52,657 bases of DNA, taken from NCBI GenBank assembly GCA_005778115.1, contig SXKJ01000364.1, positions 1 to 52,657 on the forward strand, given 5' to 3'. How positions within the stretch are numbered: position 1 is the stretch's first letter; the number at the start of each line of letters is the position of its first letter. Source of the DNA: Planctomyces sp. Lineage in GTDB: Bacteria; Planctomycetota; Planctomycetia; Planctomycetales; Planctomycetaceae. The notes under the pieces were generated by a model, which worked only from the letters and a program-made list of their open reading frames with translations, was not told the DNA's origin and searched no databases. Positions 1 to 8,329 of this stretch are shown piece by piece. The position numbers and the translations under genes were made by a program.

Positions 1-767
1 ACGATGCACTTCACGCTGTCGAGCGCGGCGTTCGCGGCGCTGGCGGCGGAAGAGGCTCCGCGAGCTTTGATGACGGCCGCTCCGCGCTTTTGCACGGTGT
101 CGATGAAGGTGGTCTTCAACCACGCCTCGTCCTTGATGACCGAAGTGGCCGCTTGGCCGTTGATGCGGGCGTGATAGAAGTCTGGGAACTGCGTGGCGGA
201 GTGGTTCCCCCAGATGTTGCAGCCTTTGACCGAGCCCACGCCCACGCCCGCCTTCTGGGCCAACTGGCTTTGAGCGCGATTCTGGTCGAGCATCGTCATC
301 GCGTACCAACGATCGCGCGGCACTTTCGGAGCGTTCATCATCGCGATCAGACAGTTCGTGTTGCAGGGGTTGCCGACGACGAGCACTCGCACATCCTTCG
401 CGGTGGCGTTCTGAATGGCTTGTCCGGTCTTCGTGAAGATCGGGCCGTTGATGCGGATCAAGTCCGAGCGTTCCATGCCATCCTTGCGCGGCACGCTGCC
501 GACGCAGATCACGAAGTTGCAGTCGCGGAAGCCGTCCTCCAGGTGATCGCTGTCGGCTTTGACGACTCCGGCCAGTGTCGAGAACGCGCAGTCATCCAGT
601 TCCATCTGAACGCCGGTCAAAGCGGGCAGAACGGGGGGCACTTCAACCAGATGCAGGATCACCGGCTGGTTCGGTCCGAAGACCTCGCCCGACGCGATGC
701 GGAAAATCATGGCGTAACCAATCTGGCCAGCGGCACCCGTCACAGCGACACGAATCGGAGCAGTCAT
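1..767 (-). CDS. mdh: Malate dehydrogenase, 3' end cut by window edge
   Basis: NAD-dependent malate dehydrogenase interconverts malate and oxaloacetate in the TCA cycle. The ORF track shows only shadows here. Reading the minus strand gives a protein beginning [20 protein letters not shown], with the Rossmann GxxGxxG near residue 10. Later come the [11 protein letters not shown] segment and the catalytic region [11 protein letters not shown], then a [19 protein letters not shown] stretch typical of the cytosolic-type MDH family. About 255 residues are present of an expected ~328, so the C-terminus lies outside the window. The start ATG is preceded by GAGGAG at good spacing. It is divergent from the isomerase gene to the right. 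Identity is firm. Preference for NAD or NADP is not determined. Confidence 0.93.
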   Translation of the reverse strand, partial: MTAPIRVAVTGAAGQIGYAMIFRIASGEVFGPNQPVILHLVEVPPVLPALTGVQMELDDCAFSTLAGVVKADSDHLEDGFRDCNFVICVGSVPRKDGMERSDLIRINGPIFTKTGQAIQNATAKDVRVLVVGNPCNTNCLIAMMNAPKVPRDRWYAMTMLDQNRAQSQLAQKAGVGVGSVKGCNIWGNHSATQFPDFYHARINGQAATSVIKDEAWLKTTFIDTVQKRGAAVIKARGASSAASAANAALDSVKCI

Positions 768-836
768 TTCAGGAAATCTCCTCGGCAAGTTGTGGCCGGA
801 AATCGGCCGGTCAAAGTTTCTACGATTTCGTTGGGG

Positions 837-923
837 GGACCGCTAATCTTCGCTAATCAAGACACCAAACAAGGGACGGAAGTTGGTTTAGGATTAGCGT
901 CAATTAGCGTCGATTAGCGGTCC
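837..923. repeat. TTAGCG-type inverted repeat in the mdh/isomerase divergent region
   Basis: GGACCGCTAATC at the left is mirrored by GATTAGCGGTCC at the right. Several extra direct copies of ATTAGCG lie inside. It occupies the intergenic space between two divergent genes, so it may overlap their promoters. It may equally be one of the many small palindromic elements of this genome. Confidence 0.6.
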
Positions 924-972
924 AAACTCTCTTCGCGCGAACTTCTAGCGATTGCCAGAAAGGCCAGCAACC

Positions 973-1911
973 ATGTCTGCAAGCACTTCCCATCGAGGCC
1001 AGCCGCTCTTGGCGTTCTCGACCTTGGGTTGCCCCGATTGGAGTTTTGACGAGATCGTTGCGCGAGGTGTTGAGTACGGCTACGACGGCGTTGAGATTCG
1101 TCTGATCGAACGTGAGACCGACCTGCTGAAGCGACCGGAGTTTCGTGCTCCGGAGTTGGCGTCACGAAAGCGACAGCTTGCCGATGCGGGCTTCCGAGTT
1201 TGCGGCTTGTCCTCGTCAGTTCGCTTTGAAGAGACCGACCGATCTGTTCGAGCGGCACAGCTCGCGGCGGGCCAAGCGTACTGCGATCTCGCTCGCGAAT
1301 TGGGAGCGAGTTTCGTGCGCGTGTTCGGCGACATGATTCGGCCCAACGAAGACGAAGCTCCGCAGTTCGACTGGATCGCCAGCGGCCTGCAATTGCTTGG
1401 CGAATACGCCCGCACGGTCGGCGTGGACATCTTGATTGAGACTCACGGCGACTTCTGTCGCAGCGACAAGATGGTCGCGCTGATGAATCGAGTCACCTGC
1501 CCGTCGGTCGGCGTGCTGTGGGACACTCACCACCCGTGGCGATTTCATGACGAGTCGATCGCCGACACTTGGGCCTCGTTGAAGAAGTTGACTCGGCACA
1601 CCCACTGGAAGGACTCGGTGACTCGTCCGGCAGAACTTCAACAAGCGGTCTCCGCCGAAGTTGCCGCTCAGATCGCAGAGGCGGCGCGAGTGGCGCATGC
1701 GACGAACACGGGGCATCAGCACGCGGACTATGCACTCTTTGGCGGCGGCGAATTCCCGGCTCGCGAGTGCCTGCAACGGCTGCTGGCCGACGGCTACTCC
1801 GGTTGGTACAGCCTGGAGTGGGAGAAGATGTGGCATCCACAGATCGAAGTGCCAGAAATTGCCGTGAGGTTGTTCTCGCAGAAGTTCAAAGAGTTGTGGG
1901 ACTCGCTGTAG
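973..1911 (+). CDS. Sugar phosphate isomerase/epimerase (xylose isomerase-like TIM barrel)
   Basis: Member of the AP-endonuclease-2/xylose-isomerase-like TIM-barrel family, which isomerises or epimerises sugars using a divalent metal. About 312 residues, the usual family length. Motifs that fit metal-binding strands are DILIETHGDF mid-protein, VLWDTHHPW shortly after, a THWKDS segment, and GWYSLEWEKMW near the C-terminus. The track ORF begins at a TTG at 952. I prefer the ATG at 973, which leads directly into the first strand (LAFSTLGCPDW). The stop TAG lies in the left arm of a palindromic element shared with the convergent redoxin gene. The actual substrate cannot be told from sequence. Confidence 0.85.
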   Translation: MSASTSHRGQPLLAFSTLGCPDWSFDEIVARGVEYGYDGVEIRLIERETDLLKRPEFRAPELASRKRQLADAGFRVCGLSSSVRFEETDRSVRAAQLAAGQAYCDLARELGASFVRVFGDMIRPNEDEAPQFDWIASGLQLLGEYARTVGVDILIETHGDFCRSDKMVALMNRVTCPSVGVLWDTHHPWRFHDESIADTWASLKKLTRHTHWKDSVTRPAELQQAVSAEVAAQIAEAARVAHATNTGHQHADYALFGGGEFPARECLQRLLADGYSGWYSLEWEKMWHPQIEVPEIAVRLFSQKFKELWDSL

Positions 1912-1980
1912 GTTGGCCGCCCTCGGACGCCCTGCATGGATTCGTTCTTAAAGACGGCCAGCCGAGGGCGGCCATCCTAC
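1908..1980. terminator. Palindromic element between convergent genes, probable bidirectional terminator
   Basis: GTAGGTTGGCCGCCCTCGG is mirrored by CCGAGGGCGGCCATCCTAC about 35 bases later. The outermost GTAG and CTAC supply the stop codons of both converging genes. The fold is strong, but there is no clear U-tract. It belongs to the set of GTAG...CTAC bounded palindromes seen through the window. Confidence 0.65.
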
Positions 1981-3749
1981 GGCTTCACCTGTCCCGTCTT
2001 CGGATCGACCGCGACATTCAGCATCTCGTCATCGACGACATAGAAAACGTAGCCGTTGAACATCTCGTCGTAGGACTGCTGGCCGTAGGGGACCGTTCGC
2101 TTCGGGTCGGGGTTGTACGGGTTGAATGGCGAGTTATCGAAATGCGCGATTGCTTCGACCTTCGTCCCTTTGGGGAGTCGCTTGGTGCCCGGTTCGATTT
2201 CGTAGCCGAGTTGCCAGCCGAAATTGTAGTTCGGGATTTGCAACAGCGTTTCGCGCGGCTGATTGGGTGCGTAGGCGAAGAAGGTCATGTCTTTGCCGCG
2301 CAGGTGCATGTGAGTGAATAAGCCGAGCAATGTTGTGTCGTGCTTGAGCGTGCGGCTGGAGCGCACCTCATAGGCTCCGTGGCCGGGAGGGATTTGAATG
2401 CGGTGCGGGTCGAGCAAGAAATGATGCAGCCGTTTCTCGACGACGCGTTTAGGGAAACGCAGGCCGACGGAGATACGGCACTTCTCTGGTTTGCCGGTTG
2501 TCGTGAAGTGGATTTGCAAACCAAGCCCCGCGAGCTTCGGAACGAAATACGCCACTCCGTTATCGAACCGCCCGAGATCGAGCGGCTGGCCTCCCGGCAC
2601 ATAGCCGGTGATGAACGTCTCGATGCCGGCTCCCTGAGCGGTGACGTAGGCCATGTTGCAGTGATGCACGACGGCCGGGTTGTCGGGCCGGATCTCCACC
2701 GCCTCCAGCCAAGTGTCTGCCAGGAAGATATGCGGCAACAGTAAATGCCGATACGGGACATAACCGGTCGCGGGAATCGATTCCTCCAGCAACATGGAGA
2801 CAACAAGATCTGGTTCGCCGATGCGCCACTTGGAATCGTTGAACTTCGGTGACGGCGGAGCATCTTTCGGATCGCCGACTGCTCGGCCGGTGCGGACCCA
2901 ACGGACCAGCGTGTCGCGCTCCTCGAGAGTCAGCGACGGATCGTTTTGAAACTTGCCGTGCTTGGGATTCGCGAACCACGGCGGCATGCGTTGATCGCTG
3001 ACGACTTCGGCAATCATCTCCGCATTGGCCGCCGCGTCCTTATGATCGAGCAATGAAAACGGAGCGGCTGTGCCGGGGCGATGACAATTCACGCAGCGGC
3101 GATTCAAGATCGGTGCGACCTCTTTGTGAAACGTCGGAGCAGGCCCATTGGCCGCGAGCGGTTCGGGCGACGTTATCAAGCAGCCATCGACGGTCGTCGT
3201 CGACACCGAAACCGCCTGGCCGGCGAGCAACTCTCGCAACGCTTCTTCAAGATCACGTCGCGTCGGCTCCGGCCTCGCGCCGCCGAGCCGCAATTGATCA
3301 TCGACTCGGCCGCGATACACGAGTTTCAAGTTGGTATCCAACACCGCGACTTCCGGAGTCCGTTGAACTCCCAACCGCTTCGCGCAGGAGAGATCGGTGT
3401 CCTTAACGAACGGGAACGAGGCGTCGTACTCGATCGCCTGTGCGGCCATGTCCCGAATCGTGTCATCCGCTCCGACATTGACCGCGACGATCTGCACGTC
3501 TTGTGGTCCGTACTTGTCATCGAGTTCGATCAGTTTCGGAAACGTCCGCTTGACCAACGGACATTGCGTGGTCGTGAAGACGAACACGTAGGCTCGCTTC
3601 TTCCCCAAGTCCGCCAGCGAGCGTTGGAGGCCGCGAATGTCTTTGAAACGGAGTTCGCCGATCACATCGCTAATCGTCGGCGCGCGTTCGTCCGCGATTG
3701 CTGAAGTGAGCGTGCTCATCAGCGTCAACAAGGCCAAGCAAACTCGCAT
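1977..3749 (-). CDS. Secreted redoxin / cytochrome c / copper type II monooxygenase-like fusion protein
   Basis: About 590 residues. A signal peptide (MRVCLALLTLMSTLTSAIADE) precedes a thioredoxin-like redoxin domain (roughly residues 25-170, with the TTTQCPLVKRTFPKL region holding a single active-site Cys). A haem c site CVNCH follows near residue 220 with a cytochrome-c-like MPPWFA segment. A C-terminal domain with HHCNMAYV and HMHLRGKDM resembles copper type II ascorbate-dependent monooxygenases. Proteins with this layout recur in planctomycetes and act outside the cytoplasmic membrane; their substrate is unknown. ATGs at 3761 and 3749 are both possible. The second has a GGGA at good distance and starts the signal peptide cleanly. 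The upstream TTG of the track ORF is unlikely. Confidence 0.8.
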   Translation of the reverse strand: MRVCLALLTLMSTLTSAIADERAPTISDVIGELRFKDIRGLQRSLADLGKKRAYVFVFTTTQCPLVKRTFPKLIELDDKYGPQDVQIVAVNVGADDTIRDMAAQAIEYDASFPFVKDTDLSCAKRLGVQRTPEVAVLDTNLKLVYRGRVDDQLRLGGARPEPTRRDLEEALRELLAGQAVSVSTTTVDGCLITSPEPLAANGPAPTFHKEVAPILNRRCVNCHRPGTAAPFSLLDHKDAAANAEMIAEVVSDQRMPPWFANPKHGKFQNDPSLTLEERDTLVRWVRTGRAVGDPKDAPPSPKFNDSKWRIGEPDLVVSMLLEESIPATGYVPYRHLLLPHIFLADTWLEAVEIRPDNPAVVHHCNMAYVTAQGAGIETFITGYVPGGQPLDLGRFDNGVAYFVPKLAGLGLQIHFTTTGKPEKCRISVGLRFPKRVVEKRLHHFLLDPHRIQIPPGHGAYEVRSSRTLKHDTTLLGLFTHMHLRGKDMTFFAYAPNQPRETLLQIPNYNFGWQLGYEIEPGTKRLPKGTKVEAIAHFDNSPFNPYNPDPKRTVPYGQQSYDEMFNGYVFYVVDDEMLNVAVDPKTGQVKP

Positions 3750-3900
3750 GTCGGTTCCCATTTTGAGACGAGTGGAATCGTCGGCGCGACAGGATACCAT
3801 TCTCGGCCGCTACGAACACCAATTTCACATGTCCGGCCGAAAGCCGAGAGCCATCAGCTTTTGGCGAACAGCTTACGGCCAGTCAGAATCAGGAGTCACC

Positions 3901-4767
3901 ATGAAGTCCCTGTTCTTTGCATTCGCGGTCGTTTTGATTGGTAACTTGCTTCTCGCCGCGCCGCCGGTGTCGGACTCGGTCGTGTGGGAGGAAGCGATCG
4001 AATACTCGAACCCCGACGACACGCATTTGCAACTCAATTTGGCTCGGCCGAAGTCGGGCGAGGGTCCGTTTCCGACCGTGCTGTGCATTCACGGCGGCGG
4101 TTTCCGAGCGGGAAAGCGTGAGTCCTACGACGCGCTCTGCGTGAAGCTGGCCGAGCGAGGCTATGTCGCGGCGACGATGACGTATCGGCTGGCTCCGAAG
4201 CACAAGTTCCCAGCGGCGGTCCACGACACGAAGTCCGCTGTCCGTTGGCTGCGAGCGAACGCCGCGAAATACAAAATCAACCCGGACAAGCTCGGCGTGA
4301 CTGGTGGTTCGGCGGGCGGACATCTCGCGCAGTTCTTGGGCGTGACGGCTGGTGTGCCGCAGTTTGAAGGGCAGGGGGGCAACGCCAATCAATCGAGCCG
4401 CGTGACGTGCGTCGTCAACGTCTATGGGCCAAGCGACTTCACGAAGTCGTATGGCAAGAGCGTGGATGCTCACGAGGTTTTGCCGCTGTGGTTCGGCGGT
4501 GACCTGAGTACTCACAAAGCTTTGCACATTCAGGGCAGCCCGCTGTATTGGGTCACGCCCAACGCCGCCCCGACACTCTGTATTCACGGCACCGAGGACA
4601 AGTATGTCGCTCACGAGCAAGCCGAGTGGCTGATCGACAAGCTCCAGGCCGCAACGGTTGAGGCCGAACTACTCACTCTCGAAGGAGCCGGCCACGGCTT
4701 CAAAGGGACCGATGCGGAGAAAGCCGAAGCTGCGCTGTTCGCGTACTTTGACAAGCACTTGAAGTAG
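3901..4767 (+). CDS. Secreted alpha/beta-hydrolase, BD-FAE/acetyl-esterase type
   Basis: Serine esterase with an N-terminal signal peptide (MKSLFFAFAVVLIGNLLLA). The oxyanion motif HGGG, the nucleophile elbow GGSAGG, an acid in GTEDKYV and the catalytic His in GAGHGF complete the alpha/beta-hydrolase triad in the expected order. About 288 residues. This matches the esterase/lipase group often sold in annotation as carboxylesterase or xylan esterase; the exact ester is unknown. AGGAG lies just upstream of the ATG. The track ORF extends upstream to 3637, but that part has no signal-peptide logic and overlaps the divergent redoxin gene. The stop TAG lies in the left arm of a nested palindrome. 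Confidence 0.86.
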   Translation: MKSLFFAFAVVLIGNLLLAAPPVSDSVVWEEAIEYSNPDDTHLQLNLARPKSGEGPFPTVLCIHGGGFRAGKRESYDALCVKLAERGYVAATMTYRLAPKHKFPAAVHDTKSAVRWLRANAAKYKINPDKLGVTGGSAGGHLAQFLGVTAGVPQFEGQGGNANQSSRVTCVVNVYGPSDFTKSYGKSVDAHEVLPLWFGGDLSTHKALHIQGSPLYWVTPNAAPTLCIHGTEDKYVAHEQAEWLIDKLQAATVEAELLTLEGAGHGFKGTDAEKAEAALFAYFDKHLK

Positions 4768-4985
4768 GTCAGGCTTTCCAGCCTGACCCGAACGGCTGTG
4801 ACTTTTGTAGGGTGGGACAAGCTGAGTACTCACAGCGCCGGCCCACCAATTTGTTCCCAAGCGAAAATGGTGGGCCGGCGCGACGAGTACGTCGTTGGTC
4901 CCAACCTACGAATCAAAAACTCACAGCCTCGAACGGTTGAACGTCCCCGAATCCGCTGCGGGTCAGCCTGGAAAGGCTGACCTAC
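4764..4985. repeat. Nested palindromic elements between convergent genes
   Basis: The outer arms are near-perfect 26-mers at 4764-4789 and 4960-4985 (GTAGGTCAGGCTTTCC mirrored by GGAAAGGCTGACCTAC). Inside them, GGCTGTGA and TCACAGCC form a second pair. Inside those, a complete GTAGGGTGGGACAAGC... element with CGCCGGCCCACCA arms lies at about 4807-4909. The same inner family occurs at 23807-23906. The arrangement looks like insertion of one element into another. It supplies both stop codons of the flanking converging genes and probably terminates transcription. Confidence 0.75.
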
Positions 4986-5902
4986 TTCAACGGCTTCCCT
5001 TCGATCGGCTTGCCGTTGGTTGTCAGTACTTGGATCTCGTGAGCGTTGTGCTTGCCGGTGTAGGTCCAAACCATTTTCTTATCGGGAGTGACCTCGAACA
5101 CTTTGATGACGCCGCGTGAACCGTAGCTGGCGATGACCGTATTTCCGTTCGGGAGCCGCTGGCCGCCGCAGGGATCGGCGAAGGGTTTCTCGTTTGGGAA
5201 GTCTTCGTTGCCGACTCGCCAAACGACCTTGCCGGTTGCGTCCATCTCGACGGTCTTGTTGCCGTGCGTTAGGTTCACGAGCGTGTTGCCGTTGGCCAAT
5301 CGGATCGCCGTGAAGGGCCAGTTCTCTGCCTTGCGTCCGCCGAGATCGTCCGCGTCGGTCGGAAATTCTTTGAGCACCTCGCCGGTCGGCGAGTACTCCT
5401 TGACCTTGAATGCCAGCAGGTGCGGTACGAGGTAATTGCCGCTCGACAACTTGCGAGCCATCCGAGTCTGCATGTGCGCGTTGTCGGTTTCGGGCTTCAG
5501 CGGGAATTCCAGCACGATCTTCCCGGCGGCATCGACTTCGAGCAGTCGCGGCTTCGGCCCCAACTCGGTGATCAGCGTACGGCCGTTGTCGAGTCGCTCG
5601 ACCGTGCCGATCTCTTTCGCCTCTGCCGAACGTGCGAATCGAAACACGACCTGCTTGTTGCGAGTGAATTCTTTGACTTCATCGCTCCAGGCGATGAGCA
5701 CATTGCCGTTTGGCAAAACAAAGCCATCACGAGCCGCCTTTCGACCTGAGTCCCATGCCTCGCCCCCATCTTCGTCAATGATGCCGGTGAACGTCGGTCC
5801 GGCAATGAAGAACGAATGCTTGATGGCATCCTCGCCGCGAACGGCTCGGCTGCCGGACAGGAACACGACCAACAACACGAGGCAGAGTTTATTGAGTTTC
5901 AA
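4982..5902 (-). CDS. Secreted beta-propeller protein with NGNTL repeats (PQQ-like / arylsulfotransferase-like)
   Basis: About 306 residues from a TTG start that has AAGGGG upstream and begins the hydrophobic signal segment LNKLCLVLLVVFLSGSRA. The body carries a recurring LPNGNVLI / LDNGRTLI / LANGNTLV / LPNGNTVI motif about every 45-50 residues, paired with EVDAAGKIVLEF-like strands. This is the pattern of PQQ-like or arylsulfotransferase-type six-bladed propellers. No catalytic residues are obvious. The ORF track begins at an ATG at 5986, but that lies inside a palindromic repeat and would put 28 non-hydrophobic residues before the signal peptide. The role is unknown, probably extracytoplasmic binding. 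Confidence 0.7.
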   Translation of the reverse strand: MKLNKLCLVLLVVFLSGSRAVRGEDAIKHSFFIAGPTFTGIIDEDGGEAWDSGRKAARDGFVLPNGNVLIAWSDEVKEFTRNKQVVFRFARSAEAKEIGTVERLDNGRTLITELGPKPRLLEVDAAGKIVLEFPLKPETDNAHMQTRMARKLSSGNYLVPHLLAFKVKEYSPTGEVLKEFPTDADDLGGRKAENWPFTAIRLANGNTLVNLTHGNKTVEMDATGKVVWRVGNEDFPNEKPFADPCGGQRLPNGNTVIASYGSRGVIKVFEVTPDKKMVWTYTGKHNAHEIQVLTTNGKPIEGKPLK

Positions 5903-5919
5903 GATGTCCCCTTCAATTC

Positions 5920-6006
5920 CGGCCAATGGCCGAGAGCCGACAGCCGTTATCACACTTTGTTGTTTCGGAAAAAGGATAACGGCCATCGGCTCTCGGCCGG
6001 ACGGCT
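5920..6006. repeat. GGCCGAGAGCCGA-family inverted repeat
   Basis: The stretch GGCCAATGGCCGAGAGCCG then a CCGTTATC arm is mirrored by GATAACGG and CGGCTCTCGGCC, with a short AT-rich loop. A related half copy (GGCCGAAAGCCGAGAGCC) lies upstream of the esterase at about 3836-3856. It occupies the divergent region between the propeller gene and the epimerase gene. Confidence 0.6.
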
Positions 6007-6093
6007 GTCTGCAAATTCAAAAGTTATGAATCGCCACCGTTCGCGGTTCAGACGGCCGGACTCTATCAAACAGATTGTTGGAAGGCTTGCCAC

Positions 6094-7086
6094 ATGAAGA
6101 TCGTGATTCCCGGTGGTAGCGGTCAGGTTGGGACGGTGTTGGCTCGCGCGTTTGTCGCGGATGGTCATGGAGTCGTGGTACTTGGCAGAAGGCTGTACCC
6201 GACACGTCCAGTGTCGGGGCGAACGGATGCTGGCAGCATCCGCTACGTTGAGTGGAATGGAGAAACGATGGGGCGCTGGGCGAGCGAACTCGATGGCGCG
6301 GACGTGGTCATCAATCTGGCGGGTCGCAGCGTCAATTGCCGCTACGGAGCGCGGAACCGAAGAGAGATCAAGGAGTCTCGCGTAAAGTCCACTCGAGCCG
6401 TCGGCCAAGCGATTGCCGAAGCGGCGCTTCCTCCGCGAGTCTGGTTGCAAGCGAGCACCGCCACGATCTACGCGCATCGCTACGACGCTCCGAACGACGA
6501 GGCGACCGGCATCATCGGCGGCAACGAACCGAACTCACCGGAGACTTGGCGATTCAGCATCGATGTGGCGAAGTCGTGGGAACAAGCCGCTCTCGAAGCG
6601 GTGACGCCGAAGACTCGCCTCGTGCTGCTGCGTTCTGCCATCACGATGAGTCCTGATCGTGGCGGGGCCTTCGACTATTTGCTCCGCCTGGTGCGTTGGA
6701 GCTTGGGAGGCAAGCATGGCGACGGTCAGCAGTTTGTTTCGTGGATTCACGACTGCGACTTCGTGCGAGCGATCTATTGGCTGATCGAGCATGACCTCTC
6801 TGGCCCCGTCAACTTGGCGGCACCGAACCCGCTACCAAACGTTGAGTTCATGCGCCAACTGCAAAACGCCTGGGGCATGCGCATCGGGTTGCCGGCGACC
6901 GAGTGGATGCTGGAAGTCGGCACGTTTCTGATGCGATCGGAAAGCGAACTGGTGTTGAAGAGTCGCCGAGTCATCCCCAGTCGGCTGCTGGCATCGGGAT
7001 TTGAATTCAAGTTCCCGACGTGGGCGGAGGCTGCTCAAGATTTGTGTGATCGTTGGAAGGGTATCCAGCGGCCCGACCAGTCGTAG
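6094..7086 (+). CDS. TIGR01777-family epimerase (extended SDR superfamily)
   Basis: NAD(P)-binding short-chain dehydrogenase-like protein of the TIGR01777/DUF1731 epimerase group; substrate unknown. The Rossmann motif GGSGQVG is at residues 7-13. The family signature WNGET, then DGADVVINLAGRSVNCRY, follows, and the C-terminal part has MRQLQNAWGMRIGLP and FPTWAEAA typical of the C-terminal extension. About 330 residues. Between the second Rossmann strand and WNGET the protein carries an extra stretch (LYPTRPVSGRTDAGSIR) encoded by two back-to-back perfect hairpins, which I read as an in-frame palindromic insertion. The C-terminus overlaps the convergent ATE-like gene by about 50 bases. Confidence 0.85.
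   Translation: MKIVIPGGSGQVGTVLARAFVADGHGVVVLGRRLYPTRPVSGRTDAGSIRYVEWNGETMGRWASELDGADVVINLAGRSVNCRYGARNRREIKESRVKSTRAVGQAIAEAALPPRVWLQASTATIYAHRYDAPNDEATGIIGGNEPNSPETWRFSIDVAKSWEQAALEAVTPKTRLVLLRSAITMSPDRGGAFDYLLRLVRWSLGGKHGDGQQFVSWIHDCDFVRAIYWLIEHDLSGPVNLAAPNPLPNVEFMRQLQNAWGMRIGLPATEWMLEVGTFLMRSESELVLKSRRVIPSRLLASGFEFKFPTWAEAAQDLCDRWKGIQRPDQS
6194..6246. repeat. Double-hairpin palindromic element inside the epimerase CDS
   Basis: CCCGACACGTCCAGTGTCGGG (a 21-nt stem-loop at 6198-6218) is followed at 6224-6242 by CGGATGCTGGCAGCATCCG with 9-bp arms and a 1-base loop. The unit is bounded by GTAC and CTAC. It keeps the reading frame open and adds about 17 residues at a loop. Confidence 0.65.
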
Positions 7087-7700
7087 GTTTCCAGCGCGGT
7101 GAATTGTTTCTTGTAGTCGTAGTGCGACGGCTCGCGGAAAGCGTAACCCGGATAGTAGTAGCGGTAGCCGTGTTGCTGAGCGTACTCGATCTCCAGCAAC
7201 ATGGTGGCAATCCCCGGGCTTCGCCAAGCGTGATCGGGATGAAAGAAACCATAAACGCTGGAGACTGAGCGAGCACCGAGATCGAGATAGCTCGCGGCGA
7301 TCAATTGCGAATCGTCGTAGAGCGCAACCTCCAAGTTGGCGCAAGGAATCCGGTTGGGCAACGGGCCAAGGAAAACCTCCAGCGTCTCGGGAATGTTTTC
7401 GGTGAATCGCTGCTTATGCAGATCGAACAAGTCTTCTCGCTCAGCATCGATGACTGTCGGAGTGATTTGCAGCCGTAAGTCAGCGATCTTGCGGCACACT
7501 CGACGTTGGCTCTTCGACAAAGAAAAGCGATCCAGGTTCATTCGCAATGGCATCACATGCCGCAGTTCGGCCCCCGACAACGTGTGCGAATAACGAAAGA
7601 ACGCCGGGCCGAAGTGACGCCAGCCCTGCGCCCAAAGATGGTCCATATCCGCCGGCCGGGCCGAAATGAGGTACGCGGATTCATCGATGGGCGGCATCAT
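7035..7700 (-). CDS. Arginyl/leucyl-tRNA-protein transferase-like (ATE/Bpt C-terminal GNAT fold), short form
   Basis: ATE/Bpt enzymes add an amino acid from tRNA to protein N-termini for N-degron turnover. This 221-residue protein has the family signatures SKSQRR near residue 62, SVYGFFHPDHAWRSPG, then a YYYPGYAF segment and HYDYKKQF, matching the ATE C-terminal GNAT-like domain. The N-terminal Cys cluster normal for the family (CxxC...CxxC, with a Cys in the CPGC segment) is absent; the corresponding region reads HTLSGAELRHVMPLR. It may therefore be a divergent member with another acyl donor or acceptor. It starts 9 bases after the Uma2 stop and is likely co-transcribed with it and DUF1501. 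Either ATG at 7700 or 7697 could be used. Confidence 0.68.
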   Translation of the reverse strand: MMPPIDESAYLISARPADMDHLWAQGWRHFGPAFFRYSHTLSGAELRHVMPLRMNLDRFSLSKSQRRVCRKIADLRLQITPTVIDAEREDLFDLHKQRFTENIPETLEVFLGPLPNRIPCANLEVALYDDSQLIAASYLDLGARSVSSVYGFFHPDHAWRSPGIATMLLEIEYAQQHGYRYYYPGYAFREPSHYDYKKQFTALETYDWSGRWIPFQRSHKS

Positions 7701-7709
7701 GAGTCGCCA

Positions 7710-8327
7710 TCAACGGTCGCGGCGAGCGGGAAAGACCTGATCGACCGGCAGCGAGATTTCGGGCAGTGCCACCACGGTCAAAGTCTCGCCGAGATTGAAG
7801 ACTCGACGTTCCGAGTACGATCCATCCGGGCGCGGTCCACGACAGACTTCGACGCACTTTTGATTGACGTCGGCGATCCAATACTCACGCACTCCCGCTT
7901 CGGCATAGAGCGACAACTTGTCCGTGCGATCGGTCGACAGTGACGAATCCGCGACCTCGATCAGCAACAGGATTTCTTCTGGCTGAGGAGCGCACGCAGA
8001 GTATCCGTGATCGACTGCGGCGGTGATGACGACATCCGGCTCAGGGCGGCTGCCTAAAACAACAACCGGGTTCTGGCAGCGAACCACGATCGCATCATTC
8101 AACAATCGATGAAAAAACTTGATGAGCCGGTCCACACACGAGGCATGAGCGTCGCCGATGGGCATTTTCGTCACCAACTCTCCACGAATCAGTTCGACGC
8201 GGTCATTCTCGCCGAGAATGCCGAACTCGATCATCTGCATGTATTCTTCGAGCGAGAAGCGGTGCCGCTGCCGCTCGGTTGGCACGGCGACTTTCTCTCC
8301 CGCGATCGTTTCGTAATCGATGCTCAT
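7710..8327 (-). CDS. Uma2 family (DUF820) PD-(D/E)xK-type putative nuclease
   Basis: 205 residues with the Uma2 layout: FSLEEYMQMIEFGILGENDRVELIRGELV at the N-terminus, the nuclease-like PEPDVVI, then LLLIEVADSSLSTDRTDKLSLYAEAGVREYWIAD. These correspond to the D...ExK-like core of the PD-(D/E)xK superfamily. Uma2 genes are numerous in planctomycetes and cyanobacteria and their function is unproven. The start ATG lies 2 bases after the DUF1501 stop, so translation is probably coupled in an operon DUF1501-Uma2-ATE-like. Confidence 0.85.
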   Translation of the reverse strand: MSIDYETIAGEKVAVPTERQRHRFSLEEYMQMIEFGILGENDRVELIRGELVTKMPIGDAHASCVDRLIKFFHRLLNDAIVVRCQNPVVVLGSRPEPDVVITAAVDHGYSACAPQPEEILLLIEVADSSLSTDRTDKLSLYAEAGVREYWIADVNQKCVEVCRGPRPDGSYSERRVFNLGETLTVVALPEISLPVDQVFPARRDR

Positions 8328-8329
8328 AG

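Noticed and set aside
90-917. 275-residue plus-strand ORF at the left edge
   Set aside because: It is antisense to malate dehydrogenase, whose minus-strand translation is clear.
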